Source: Cyrtodaria siliqua
Taxonomy: Eukaryota; Mollusca; Bivalvia; Adapedonta; Hiatellidae
DNA length: 64,000 nt
Direction: 5' to 3'
NCBI GenBank assembly: GCA_037043455.1
Contig: JAWPHD010001804.1
Location: forward strand, 124,001-188,000
The notes under the pieces are model-generated. The model saw only the letters and a program-made list of their open reading frames with translations. It had not been told where the DNA came from and did no database searches. Of the stretch, positions 22,002-30,771 are shown piece by piece. Within the stretch, counting starts at the first letter, position 1; each line of letters begins with the position of its first letter. A program made the translations under genes and the position numbers.

Positions 22002-22193
22002 AGAGATTGTGATTTTGGGGGTTCTGGCTCAAAGCTCTCGTTTTTACTCGAGTTTGAACCAGAAACGCCCAGAATCACAATATATAAAAACTCCTACCAC
22101 AAGGTGCTGAAATAAGCTGGGTTAAAGTTATTTTCTGAGATTTTTTAATAGTTACTAAATTTACACCCAAATCAACGAATAAACACGAAATCA
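22002..22193 (+). repeat. Left terminal inverted repeat of Polinton B
   Basis: Begins AGAGATTGTGATTTTGGGGG and ends AATAAACACGAAATCA. It is the reverse complement of 35,938-36,129 with about three mismatches over 192 bp. It includes an internal CTCGAG-centred palindrome (AAAACGAGAG/CTCTCGTTTT type). Confidence 0.95.
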
Positions 22194-22295
22194 GTAAAAA
22201 GTCTGATTTTGCGCCTTTTTGCAATCTTTATAATTATAAAATGATTCTTTAAAACAAAACAAAATTGTTGATTTGTTATCAGAATTTTTGTCAAA
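22194..22295. other. Subterminal AT-rich DNA of Polinton B
   Basis: About 100 bp of A/T-rich sequence between the left terminal repeat and the first stop codon; nothing specific is visible. Confidence 0.5.
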
Positions 22296-22934
22296 TCAAC
22301 AATTTTTCGACCTTGAATACAAAGGTGGTGGATCATACTCATACACATTACTAAAACAATACATCACACACTTTTTAGACTTTTTTGTAAGGTTGCCATT
22401 GCTTCCTTTCTTCCCTGCTCCACTAGTTCTTTTTTTTTGAACTTCACTTATTTCAGCTTTCTTTTGTTTGGTGTCCTGTTTTAAACTATAATATTTATCC
22501 AACTCATCCAAAATCAACTTAAACTCTTGCTCAGATATCTGTGCATCACTTAATGCTTTTGATATCAATTTTTTTATACTATTCAACTTAGACTCTGCCA
22601 TTTCATAATGTTTTTGAGCTTTTGAATTAGGCTTGCGTCTGATAAAATTAATACAAACACCTGTAGTCCCACATACTATTGCTGCTATTTCGAAAGGTAA
22701 CAAAACTTGAACAATAAATCCAATCCCAGCCATAATAACACCTGCAGATATCAAGGTAGTGTCAATTCCATCTGTAATATTAATACCACGTTTATATTTT
22801 TTATAAAGAGACTTGCGTGTGTCTCGCTCTGTAATTAACTTTTGTTCAATCTCTGAAATATTTTGTAATCTATAATTCTGTCCGTCTTCCACTGGCAACT
22901 CAGGAAATAAACTTGGTGCTGTCGGTGGCTTCAT
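22296..22934 (-). CDS. Conserved two-transmembrane Polinton protein, 212 aa
   Basis: The open frame starts at an ATG preceded by an A/T-only promoter and an A-run. After a charged helical N-terminus ('RDTRKSLYKKYKRG', residues about 37-50) come two adjacent hydrophobic segments at about 58-80 and 82-95. A third helical region ('YEMAESKLNSIKKLISKALS') follows, then a basic tail ending 'VYEYDPPPLYSRSKNC'. I recall similar 2-TM proteins from Polintons of marine invertebrates, but no function is established. An inner virion or host-membrane role is plausible. The frame is intact, in contrast to the large genes. The C-terminal PPPLY resembles a late-domain PPxY motif (with L-Y spacing). Confidence 0.6.
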   Translation of the reverse strand: MKPPTAPSLFPELPVEDGQNYRLQNISEIEQKLITERDTRKSLYKKYKRGINITDGIDTTLISAGVIMAGIGFIVQVLLPFEIAAIVCGTTGVCINFIRRKPNSKAQKHYEMAESKLNSIKKLISKALSDAQISEQEFKLILDELDKYYSLKQDTKQKKAEISEVQKKRTSGAGKKGSNGNLTKKSKKCVMYCFSNVYEYDPPPLYSRSKNC

Positions 22935-22954
22935 TTTTTTTTAATAATAAAAAA

Positions 22955-23448
22955 TTAAATTAATTCAATTAATAATGATGCCACCGTATTTATAGCGGTA
23001 GCATTGGTAATCTTGCATACAAAGTTAATAACAGAACCAGCACCAATATCTAAAGGTCTATCAAAGTTATCGTGTTTGCGTGGGATGGTGTGAAGCGTTA
23101 TGCCATAATTTGGTTCTTCAACACCAACACAAACTTCTACAGATACGTCACCAACTAATCGGTCACTTGCTAAACCTATTCCCATAATCCGTCCACGGCG
23201 TGTCATTACATACCCCAAATTTGTTTCTGCTCCACCGTTACCAAATGAGAGTATTCTACTTAATACAAGTTGACCCTTAGCCTTCGCAAATATTGTTATA
23301 ATCCCATACTTAAGATTATAAACTCTATCTCTCAAAAGGTTGAAATGGTTAACAATAGGCACAACTCGCCTGTAAATCTTGAACATTTTTTTTTAAAGTC
23401 TCCAAATATTTTTTTCCCGCATGGTTTGTTGGCCCAAATATACTCATT
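22955..23448 (-). pseudogene. Tail/fibre-like beta-rich virion protein, N-terminal frameshift
   Basis: The main frame (22,955-23,386, 143 aa) is open and beta-rich, with 'TNLGYVMTRRGRIMGIGLAS' and the C-terminal 'NATAINTVASLLIELI'. I associate this ending with a conserved Polinton virion protein, probably a spike or tail-like beta-sandwich. The true start is probably further upstream: the ATG at 23,446-23,448 gives MSIFGPTNHAGKKYLETL behind a typical A-run promoter. It shifts frame at the T-run at 23,386-23,394 (A-run on the coding strand). The gene is therefore most likely one frameshift away from intact. The next gene upstream, the penton, has the same orientation. Function is inferred. Confidence 0.55.
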
Positions 23449-23513
23449 GTTTTTTTTTTAAATATAATTTTAAATAAATTCTAAAACACAACTCATAGGT
23501 AAGCCGTGATTAA

Positions 23514-24116
23514 TTATCTTGATGCCACGCCATGCTCATCTTTGACTTCTATTTTTAATTCAGAAATTGTACCATTTAAAAGACAGTGTTATTCAGGATA
23601 AAAACGTGTATATACAATATCCCCAAACTGCTTATTTACTACAGGTATAACCACTATAATAGTGCTTGGCGCACCATTGAAATAATTATTACTCGTATTA
23701 ACTTGTTCCAGATGAACATATAGCTGTTTATAAGGAGCTAAATCAATTGATTGTTTTCCAGTATGAGTACCTTCCACCACCCACCCTTTTTCCTCGAATC
23801 CAAGCATTTTTGAAATACCGCTTGATAATCGTATCTCTGTTGACGTCTTTAAAGATGCTATACCATTCTGCGTATTAACGGTTAAGGTAATAAACAGCGC
23901 TTCAAATATATTTGCCAACTGTTGAAAGTCATAGAGTCGATCTGGTATGCGATATGTTTGGTTTGGTACTTTTATTTTTATGGCCATGTGAATAATATTA
24001 TACCAACCGATAGTGTTTGTAAAACTTTTAAATCCAACGCGCTTAGTTCCATCTCTATTATCGATATACTGTTGTAAGTTAATAGAGTTGTCTATGTTTG
24101 AAATTGTATAAAACAT
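23514..24116 (-). pseudogene. Penton-like minor capsid protein (single jelly roll)
   Basis: The 175-codon frame from 24,116 begins MFYTISNIDNSINLQQYIDN. It contains 'YRIPDRLYDFQQLANIFEAL', 'SGISKMLGFEEKGWVVEGTH', 'PYKQLYVHLEQVNTS' and 'STIIVVIPVVNKQFGDIVY', a pattern I recognise as the Polinton/adintovirus penton (minor capsid) protein. A TAA at 23,589-23,591 stops it, but the same frame continues for about 24 codons ('LNGTISELKIEVKDEHG', the expected C-terminal strand) to a stop at 23,514. So it carries one nonsense codon near the end. In the virion five copies would sit at each icosahedral vertex. It is divergent from the gene starting at 24,155, with only 38 bp between the start codons. 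Confidence 0.8.
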
Positions 24117-24154
24117 TTTTTTTAATATATATTAAAAAAAAAATACAAATAAAA
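24114..24154. promoter_or_regulatory. Bidirectional A/T palindrome between two divergent virion genes
   Basis: The 38 bp between the penton start (minus strand) and the next start (plus strand) includes TTTTTTTAATATATATTAAAAAAA, broken here only for length: positions about 24,116-24,139 form a perfect palindrome. A TATATA core is flanked by A-runs leading into each ATG, which fits a shared promoter read both ways. Confidence 0.5.
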
Positions 24155-25425
24155 ATGATTTCTAAAGAATTTAAATATAGCTCAGATGCTCAATATTCAA
24201 ATACTTTTAGCAAAAAAGTGATAGATATAATAAATCAAAACATAGTCATTACATCAAACGGTAAAGGCTTTAAAGCATCATTTCCCAATGTCTTTGAAAA
24301 ATATAAACTCCCATACGTCAAATCAGATGCTATAGTCCAACGCTGGGGAACAGATTGGATGTTATTTTGGCAGAATCAGTTGAATTTTGCTATTTGGTGT
24401 GCGACAACTGGGTGTGGTATTGATTTTAACAATCATCTACAAGCTGATGCCCTGGTTGGTTCGTTATTTCGATTTCATGTATATTACCAAGTTAGAAGAA
24501 TATTATTTGAGATGAGTGTAGCAATGCCGCAAGACTCAAATTGGAATGCGTTTAGTAACACATATAACCGTAACGCATACGAGAGAATATGCAAGGAGTT
24601 TAACGTTGACTTAAATTCGGACTGGAGACAGAAACAAAGCTATAATGATGGTCTAGGAACAATTTATAATTACTGGACAAATATTGGTTATCATCCTTTG
24701 ATAAATTCTGTATACGACAACAAAACGATGAGTTTCACAGTCTATGAGAGTGATAAAACATACCACATTGATTACATTGCACAAGGATCTGAAGCAGACA
24801 ACAGCTGGTCTACTTTAATGCTAGATAATTCTGTGGGATTTATAAGGGCAGGAGTAGAAAGAATCAATGACAGCATAAGAACATACTGCTGGGCAATTCT
24901 TGGCTCACAATCACAAACAAGAACTGATACACTTGGAACTGGAACGGCATTTGACGCACAGAAACAATTTCTGACAAATGTAGAGGACGACATAAACAGC
25001 CTCATTGACTTGCCCAGTCAAATTTCAAGATATAAACCACCCTAAAATATGCAAGGAGTAAAGTACATTTTGTCTATGGAAGCGGATTGTACATGTCTCC
25101 GAGTGACATGGAATTAAGAATTGGAACAATACAATACTACAATAATGAAATTGTAATAGCAACTGATGCGCAAGAATTAGGATTGAATAATGATGTGAAT
25201 GTAAAACCAGTACCACCAAAAATTGTTCAACCTTTTCAAGGCACCACAACAAAGAAATTTTTACCGAACATTCTGACTTTGGTAAATCATTGATACATAA
25301 AAGTGTGGAGCATCCACAAGAGATAAAAAAAAATAGCGATTGAACATGAAGATAACAAAACATCTATAATTGTTGATACTGTAGTAATAGGTTTTGCTGC
25401 ATTACTTATTTACGAGATTTACTGA
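24155..25425 (+). pseudogene. Conserved Polinton virion-associated protein with C-terminal membrane anchor
   Basis: The ATG at 24,155 gives a 296-codon frame with 'VQRWGTDWMLFWQNQLNFAI', 'CKEFNVDLNSDWRQKQSYND' and 'SWSTLMLDNSVGFIRAGVER'. It also has 'RINDSIRTYCWAILG' and 'LGTGTAFDAQKQFL', a signature I know from Polinton proteins of corals and molluscs. It stops at 25,043-25,045. The protein then resumes in a second frame ('VHFVYGSGLYMSPSDMELRI', 25,045-25,293) and in a third. The third frame ends in a hydrophobic 'TVVIGFAALLIYEIY' before the TGA at 25,423-25,425. Two or more frameshifts are present, one at an A-run near 25,325. The original protein would be about 420 aa. Function is unknown; the anchor and the location suggest a virion membrane or vertex protein. 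Confidence 0.6.
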
Positions 25426-26474
25426 ACCACTCTTTGGCTGCCACATACAACAACCCGGAAACAAACACAAGCAAAGCCCATAGATTGTTACCAAGCCAAT
25501 TAATAACATTACCTGTTGCAGATAAAAGCCATGATACTATTGCACCAATAACTCCTGGAAGTGCTGCAGCAGTCTTTTACACTTGATGGATCAGGTTTTG
25601 AAGTTGGAGTTGCCGCAGCACTTGATGTGGGAATAATAGCATTCATTATCACCCCAAGAATCATAGCAAATGCAGTCAGGATACTAACAATAGTAACACC
25701 TTGCTCCCTAAACAAGGATTTGATTCTCTCACCAAGAGTTGTATCCTCGTTTAACATTTTGTTTATTGTCTCTTTTATTCTGCTTACTTGGTTACGGAAA
25801 GCTTCTCTGTTCTGATTGATTGCATCCATCCTTGCTCCTCTCTCAACTTCAAGGTCTTTGGTGCGATCTATAATTATTTTTATCTGGATTTTATGATCGT
25901 CAGTCTTAGCTTGTTCTAACTTTTGTTTTTCTCTTGTTATGTCTTTATCAAGTTGTGTGAGTTTTACCAAGTTATTGGTAAGTTCTTCCTTGACAGTTGT
26001 CATCGCTTTTACTCTTCCATCCATTTCACGCTTGTCTACATTTGTTTGTGTTTCAACATCAGAAAGTTTATCCCAGTCAAGGAGTGACTTGTTCATAATA
26101 TGTGGTAAATTTGTAATGGAGTAGCATCCACGTCCGGTAAATCGTTTTATGCGCTCTCCAACGCTTGTCGAGTTTTTTGTGATAATTTTGTTTTACTGTT
26201 ATACTCTGGCAAATTCAAAAATTGTCTTACCGCCATTGTCCCCCTTGTTCCCCCAGAGCCAATAACCCTGTTATATTCATTTGCCAAAGAACCAAGAGCA
26301 AGAAATGTTGCACTGTCTCACTTCCCCCCGAAGTTCAGCAATATAATCACTTTGATTAAGAAGACTTCTTTGAACAGGCTCATCAGGCACCATTGGTAAA
26401 TCATCATCAAAATATTCATCATAATCATCTGGATCAAACGTAGGATTGTCAAACTCATATCATCCTTCAGCCAT
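25406..26474 (-). pseudogene. Coiled-coil protein with C-terminal hydrophobic segments, multiply broken
   Basis: The start ATG (26,472-26,474) is followed by a TGA at codon 5 and an acidic region ('DPDDYDEYFDDDLPMVPDEP'). A frame change near 26,320 leads to 'FLALGSLANEYNRVIGSGG' and 'QKTRQALESA', with another stop. The central 195-codon open part (25,509-26,096) is a long coiled coil. It ends in 'LFREQGVTIVSILTAFAMIL', a hydrophobic helix. A frameshift near 25,575 leads to the last part ('GVIGAIVSWLLSATGNVINW', then 'GLLYVAAKEW') and a stop at 25,406. I recognise this C-terminal pattern from invertebrate Polintons, but no function is known. It overlaps the end of the convergent gene by 20 bp. 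At least three frameshifts and two stops are present. Confidence 0.6.
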
Positions 26475-26522
26475 TGTTTATTTTTTTTTAATTTTAAAAA
26501 ATATATTTAAAAAATAAAAAGA
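26475..26522. promoter_or_regulatory. Divergent A/T-only promoter of the major capsid gene
   Basis: The 48 bp between the two divergent starts consists almost entirely of A and T (TTTTTTTTTAATTTTAAAAA, then ATATATTTAAAAAATAAAAA). An A-run sits immediately before the ATG at 26,523. The role is inferred from position and from the same pattern at the other genes. Confidence 0.45.
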
Positions 26523-27956
26523 ATGTCAGCTTACGGAAACAAACTCAGCCCTTATAGAAAACTAGGAGAACCTCTTGCCATCCAGGGCATCCGCACAAGT
26601 GTAGTAATAACTAATAATCCGTCAACAATAGACCAAAACCAGCAACTGCATGTGGAATTAGATAATCTAAGTACTAATGATGTGATAGTTCCACGTACTG
26701 CTTGTCTTACCTTTGAAATAGAACTTAAAAGCAGCAAAGACCCCAACGCTACTGTATACCAGAATCTGGGTAGAGCAATTGTGAAGAAAACGACAATAAA
26801 AATAAGTGGCAATGAAGTCATGACAATACATGACAGTGATATATATCATTGTTATGTAGATTTATGGAAAGGTCCTACCGAACGATTAAACATGGCTTAC
26901 CAAGGTATTGTTGGTAAAGCAAACATGCTAAAACATAGAGTTGGTGCGGGAGATAAATCCTCAGACACCGAGGATGAAGCTATAGTAGCAGCTTATGGAA
27001 ATAGATTTTGTATTCCACTGGTCTTTGAAATGTTAGAAAGTCATATGCCATTTTATCAAGCTGGGCTTGGTGAAAGGTTAGAATATGAATTATATTACAA
27101 AGTTATTAAAAGCAGTGATGCTGATGCATATTATGCAATAAAAAATATCTGCTTGGAATTTGATAATTTAATTTAATAATATTTTATTGCTTGATGTTAT
27201 TTACATAAATACATGTGATATACAATTTATAATAATAAATAACATTTACAAATGGATTGGACCACGAGTTATCACAACATCAGTTACGGTCCTTTCCAAT
27301 TGGAATTTGATAAGGTTAGTGATGCTGAATTAGCCAGACAAATAAGACAGCAAACCGATGGTAAGATAGTATTTATGTATGACCGTGTGTTGCGATATAA
27401 AAAAATCAAAAATAATTAATCTGATACCCTTTGGGATATCAACATTAATGTACCATCACGGAGCATGAAAGATATTCTAATGCTGTTTGAAGACCTAGAA
27501 AGAACAGACACGGAACTCTTTTACAACCCGAAGATTAAACATGTTCAAATAACAATAGAGGGCGTATCAAATCAGTTGTATAGTGAGGGCATGAGGACAT
27601 ATCAACATTGGGATGAAATCAACAAATATTTTGCCTTAACATCAAAAAGAAACAAAGAGACAGAAAAGTGGCGAGCGACCTTATGCTTTACCAATGTTTC
27701 TCTTGAGAGCTATCTAACAAAATCATATGCTTTGTGGCTTGACCTTAGAACATGCGATGACAATTTATTACACGGCAGTGGCAGAACAATAAAAAGCGGC
27801 AGTGACGGCATAACGATACTAATAAATAAAAAAGCAGAAGCAGATCAACCTTTAAATATTTATATATATATAATACAAGATGCGAAAATCAATTTTGAAG
27901 ATGGAAGATTCAAAGAAGTACGATACTGGTTTGCACAAACAAAAATATCCTAAATA
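26523..27956 (+). pseudogene. Double-jelly-roll major capsid protein (hexon-like), interrupted
   Basis: The first frame (217 codons) begins MSAYGNKLSPYRKLGEPLAI and contains 'NLGRAIVKKTTIKISGNEVM' and 'CYVDLWKGPTERLNM'. It also has 'RFCIPLVFEMLESHMPFYQ', the N-terminal jelly roll of Polinton major capsid proteins. It stops at 27,174-27,176 just after 'CLEFDNLI'. About 75 bp of A/T-rich DNA follows. The protein resumes in the same phase family with 'QLEFDKVSDAELARQIR', is cut by a TAA at 27,417-27,419, and continues to 27,953 with the second jelly roll ('ALWLDLRTCDDNLLHGSGR'). At least two interruptions are therefore present. The normal protein, about 450 aa, forms the trimeric capsomers. It is followed at once by the packaging ATPase. 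Confidence 0.85.
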
Positions 27957-28558
27957 TCTACACAGTGCCATTATCTGTGGTCAGACAGGCTGCGGTAAAA
28001 CAGAGTTTGTTCTTGACATACTTGAACAAGAGTATATTGAAGTTTTTGAACATATAATTATTTTGTGTCCAACCATAGAGTGGAACGAGGCTTATCAAAA
28101 TAGACCCTGGATAGGAGATGTAAGGCATCCGAGAGATAAAAAAAATAACAATTGTCAATCCCGTCAGCAACGGTAAAGAAATGCTACAAGAACTGTTGCG
28201 TTTATTTTTCAAACAATATGCTGGCAAGCCCACACTATACATCATTGATGATTGCTCTGCCACAAAAGAATTAACAAAGAAAAAGGATATGTTATCAGAG
28301 TTGGCATTTTCTGGTCGTCACGCCAAACAATCTGTGTGGGTCATTTCACAGATATATAATTCTGTATTGAAAGATTTAAGGGAGCAAGCAAAATGGTTGT
28401 GTATGTTTTACACCAAGGACAGAGATAGTTATGAAAATTGTTTGAGAGTTATTCCGACGCAGGAGGAGAGAACCAGAATAAGAAAAGCTTTAGCAAAAAC
28501 TAAATATTCCAAGTTAATTTTGAGGACTGACCAACCAACTGGTTATTGGGTTGAATAA
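27901..28558 (+). pseudogene. A32-like genome-packaging ATPase (FtsK/HerA superfamily), one frameshift
   Basis: The likely start is the ATG at 27,901, inside the tail of the capsid gene; an upstream in-frame ATG lies at 27,880. Walker A is GQTGCGKTEF and the downstream part has Walker B 'TLYIIDDCSA'. A sensor/arginine region 'ELAFSGRHAKQSVWVISQIY' and the C-terminal 'LRTDQPTGYWVE' follow. The two parts are in different frames, joined across an A-run at about 28,138-28,145 (GATAAAAAAAATAAC). So there is a single indel in about 220 codons. The family translocates viral DNA into preformed capsids. Motifs are seen directly; the family call is secure. Confidence 0.9.
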
Positions 28559-28823
28559 TTGCTTTTTTTGTTTCAGCAATGCTTTGTTGTTAATAGTAAT
28601 ACTAACAGCAAAGTAGCAATGTTAATAGCAATGCTCATAGAAAAGTAGCGATGTTATTAACATTGCTTGCAGTAAATTAATAATGTTAATAAAAAAAATA
28701 GCAATGTTAATAACAATGCTATTAACAATACTAACAATTACTAGTTGCGTGGTAAATATCGCAACTGGTTGTTTTGTATTTTATAATTATTCCAAGATAA
28801 AAAATAAAATTATTAATATAAAA
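28559..28823. repeat. Imperfect AGCAATGTTAATA repeats and promoter region
   Basis: Between the ATPase and the next gene, an AGCAATG(T/C)TAATA-like unit recurs at least seven times (28,576-28,725). It is followed by AATATAAAA directly before the ATG at 28,824. An in-frame ATG at 28,683 exists, but the A-run promoter pattern favours 28,824. The repeat might be recombination-prone filler. Confidence 0.55.
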
Positions 28824-29318
28824 ATGAATGCAGAAGAACTATTAAAAGATATATCGGAAGGTTTCACGGAACACACAGATGAATCAAAGCAACAAGACAC
28901 AAAAAGAGAAAGATTATCAGCCATAGTGGCTGGCGGTGGTAGCCGTCAATATTTAGGTAAAGACCTACAACTCACGAATATAGATAGCATGCCCCCGGAT
29001 GAAATTAACAAACTTTACTGCAGATATGAAGCAAGGCTTGGGGAGAGCATGACCAAGACTTTAGGCAATTCTTTGATTAACTTGTATGTGATGGGAGTAT
29101 CAAAATATTTTAATGTGACCAATCCACCAAAACTGATAGAAGATTTGGAGGAAGACCCATTTATTAATCATGCTGTAACAAGTGCTTGTTGTGAGTTGTA
29201 TCACAGGTATGGGATGTTTTTAGCGCCATTTACAGCAATACTGACAACTGTTAGTCATATTGATTTTAATAAAAATAAAAATACAGACAATATAAATAAT
29301 GGAGAAACAAGAGAGTGA
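28824..29318 (+). CDS. Conserved Polinton protein of unknown function, about 164 aa, intact
   Basis: From the ATG at 28,824 the frame reads MNAEELLKDISEGF and then 'MPPDEINKLYCRYEARLGES'. Further on come 'MTKTLGNSLINLYVMGVSKY' and 'CCELYHRYGMFLAPFTAIL'. I recognise this pattern from Polinton clusters of marine invertebrates, always next to small membrane proteins, but no function is known. The C-terminal hydrophobic stretch may be membrane-associated. A start at 28,683 would add a hydrophobic leader ('ITMLLTILTITSCVVNIA'), which I consider less likely because of the promoter position. It overlaps the next gene by 20 bp. Confidence 0.6.
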   Translation: MNAEELLKDISEGFTEHTDESKQQDTKRERLSAIVAGGGSRQYLGKDLQLTNIDSMPPDEINKLYCRYEARLGESMTKTLGNSLINLYVMGVSKYFNVTNPPKLIEDLEEDPFINHAVTSACCELYHRYGMFLAPFTAILTTVSHIDFNKNKNTDNINNGETRE

Positions 29319-29689
29319 AGTTATACCTGTTGAAGTTGATACACAATCTGTTAAACAACAAAAAGTAAAAAATCCAAAACGAATAGAGGCTGGGAAAAAA
29401 GGAGCAGCGACAAGGAAGGCAAAGCGTTTTCTTCAGGATGCTGCAAAGCAAGATGTAAAGCAAGATGAAATAACAAAAATAACAACAGGTGAAGAGGAAC
29501 CAGAAAAAAATCAAAATAAACGTATACAAAAATTATATTCCACCGTGTATGGTTTTATTAGGCATTGCTGGGTTGGGTTTGTATATTTATAACAAGAAAT
29601 CTGTTGTTACACAATCTGTTGCTTTCCTGCGGTTGCACCAAAAGACCCGTTTGATTTTTAATAATTTATTTAAAAAAATAATCGTATAA
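29299..29689 (+). pseudogene. Small basic protein with C-terminal membrane segment, frameshifted
   Basis: The ATG at 29,299 starts MEKQESEVIPVEVDTQSV. A strongly basic 'NPKRIEAGKKGAATRKAKRF' resembles a DNA-binding or nuclear-targeting stretch. In frame it ends at 29,592, but near 29,525 another frame takes over with 'VLLGIAGLGLYIYNKK', a typical single membrane span, running to about 29,689. One frameshift at an A-rich site is therefore likely. A basic N-part plus one TM span recurs in Polintons at this position; it may link the genome to an internal membrane, but this is inference. Confidence 0.5.
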
Positions 29690-29707
29690 AAAAATATCAT
29701 ATAAAAA

Positions 29708-29944
29708 ATGGTCACAAGTATTGACGGAAAACAAATTGTAAATATGATGTATCACGCTGGAGTGGAAACACTTCTAACTATTGGATATTCTGAGATTGGC
29801 AGAAAACTACTAAAAAGACCAGCACCTAAAGTGGATTTTAATATGGTAGATTTTGGGATGCTGTCTGTGGATATAATGTTAGCAATCGCTACAAAGGATA
29901 TGTTGATTAAGCAAGGTATTATTCCTGCGGATATTATGAAATAA
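29708..29944 (+). CDS. Small conserved hydrophobic Polinton protein, 78 aa, intact
   Basis: MVTSIDGKQIVNMMYHAGVE, then 'LTIGYSEIGRKLLKRPAPKV', and a final 'VDIMLAIATKDMLIKQGI' region ending 'PADIMK'. The ATG is preceded by TCATATAAAAA. The pattern is familiar from small open frames in invertebrate Polintons between the ATPase and integrase genes. It has two moderately hydrophobic helices and may be a minor membrane or scaffolding protein. The function is unknown. It is one of the few undamaged genes here. Confidence 0.6.
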   Translation: MVTSIDGKQIVNMMYHAGVETLLTIGYSEIGRKLLKRPAPKVDFNMVDFGMLSVDIMLAIATKDMLIKQGIIPADIMK

Positions 29945-29967
29945 TTTAAAAAATATATATATAAAAA

Positions 29968-30382
29968 ATGGCAAGTGCAGTAGCAATGATGATAGGTGGC
30001 GCATTAACAAACGCATTGGCGTTTAGCGGTTTAAATTATCTGTTTTCAAACATGGGAAGTCATTCAGATGAGGAAAGACAAAGGCATGACAAAGCCGTAG
30101 AACAATTGGAAGCAGCACAAGAGGCGTGGAATAAAAAAAGAACAGAGAGATTAGATTTTTTTAATGAGCAACTGCAAAAGGAGCACCATGCAGAGCAGAC
30201 TTTTGATGATGTGGACCAGGCTATGAAGCAGTATTATTATATAACTGGTAAACAGTTGCCTTTGGCATCAGAGCCTAAGTTGAGTGATTTCTATATCTCC
30301 AGATCAACAAAATAGAGAAATTACGTTTATTGTGGTGGGCATGGCTGCAACTGGATTTGTGGCGTATAAATTGATTTCATAA
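29968..30382 (+). pseudogene. Small conserved coiled-coil membrane protein, C-terminal frameshift
   Basis: MASAVAMMIGGALTNALAFS (hydrophobic N-terminal helix) is followed by a charged coiled coil ('DEERQRHDKAVEQLEAAQEA', 'RTERLDFFNEQLQKEHHAEQ') and 'YITGKQLPLASEPKLSDFY'. The open frame stops at 30,315. Around 30,290-30,297 the frame slips and the expected ending 'REITFIVVGMAATGFVAYK', a transmembrane helix, follows to the stop at 30,380-30,382. So one frameshift separates it from a protein of about 138 aa with a membrane helix at each end. The ATG follows ATATATATAAAAA. Position and architecture match Polinton genes I recall; function unknown. Confidence 0.55.
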
Positions 30383-30432
30383 AAATAATTAAGAAACTAT
30401 TTTGAAATAACAAAGTCATTACTTTGGAATGA

Positions 30433-30732
30433 CTAAGTCATATGCATGATTCCTATTTTTTTTTTGTTCATACATGGTTTCAATCCAAGTGGTCGAATAT
30501 AATATGGTGGTTCAACACTTGTCTTCTCTATTTTATTTTTGAGATGATCAGGCGCCCATACTTCACCGTTGTCTATTAATGTCAATACCATGGATGGACC
30601 ATATTCAGTATCCAGTATTTTCGTATCTGTAATAGTGTATATTTTATTTATTTCCAAGTCTGTCCATTTCTTTGCGTTATATTGATTTTGCTCTTCGAGC
30701 AGTTCATCAAATCGTGCAGTTGTGATTTCCAT
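30433..30732 (-). CDS. Small conserved Polinton protein, possible OB-fold, 99 aa
   Basis: MEITTARFDELLEEQNQYNA, then 'DLEINKIYTITDTKILDTEY', 'SMVLTLIDNGEVWAPDHLKN' and 'PYYIRPLGLKP'. The alternating beta pattern with 'G-x-S-M-V-L-T-L' and 'E-V-W-A-P' suggests an OB-fold-like nucleic-acid-binding protein, possibly the element's single-strand binding protein. That is a fold inference, not a demonstrated homology. The frame is intact. It is divergent from the integrase gene, with 39 A/T-rich bp between the starts. Confidence 0.5.
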   Translation of the reverse strand: MEITTARFDELLEEQNQYNAKKWTDLEINKIYTITDTKILDTEYGPSMVLTLIDNGEVWAPDHLKNKIEKTSVEPPYYIRPLGLKPCMNKKKIGIMHMT

Positions 30733-30771
30733 TTTTTTTATATAGTTATATAATTAATCTTTAGTAAAAAA
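30733..30771. promoter_or_regulatory. Divergent A/T-rich promoter before the integrase
   Basis: TTTTTTATATAGTTATATAA, then TTAATCTTTAGTAAAAAA, lies between the two divergent ATGs (30,730-30,732 minus and 30,772 plus). It has the same A-run-to-ATG layout as at the other genes. Inferred from pattern only. Confidence 0.45.

Noticed and set aside
24772..25363. Minus-strand frames opposite the virion gene at 24,155
   Set aside because: They are antisense shadows; the plus-strand reading has the recognisable conserved segments.
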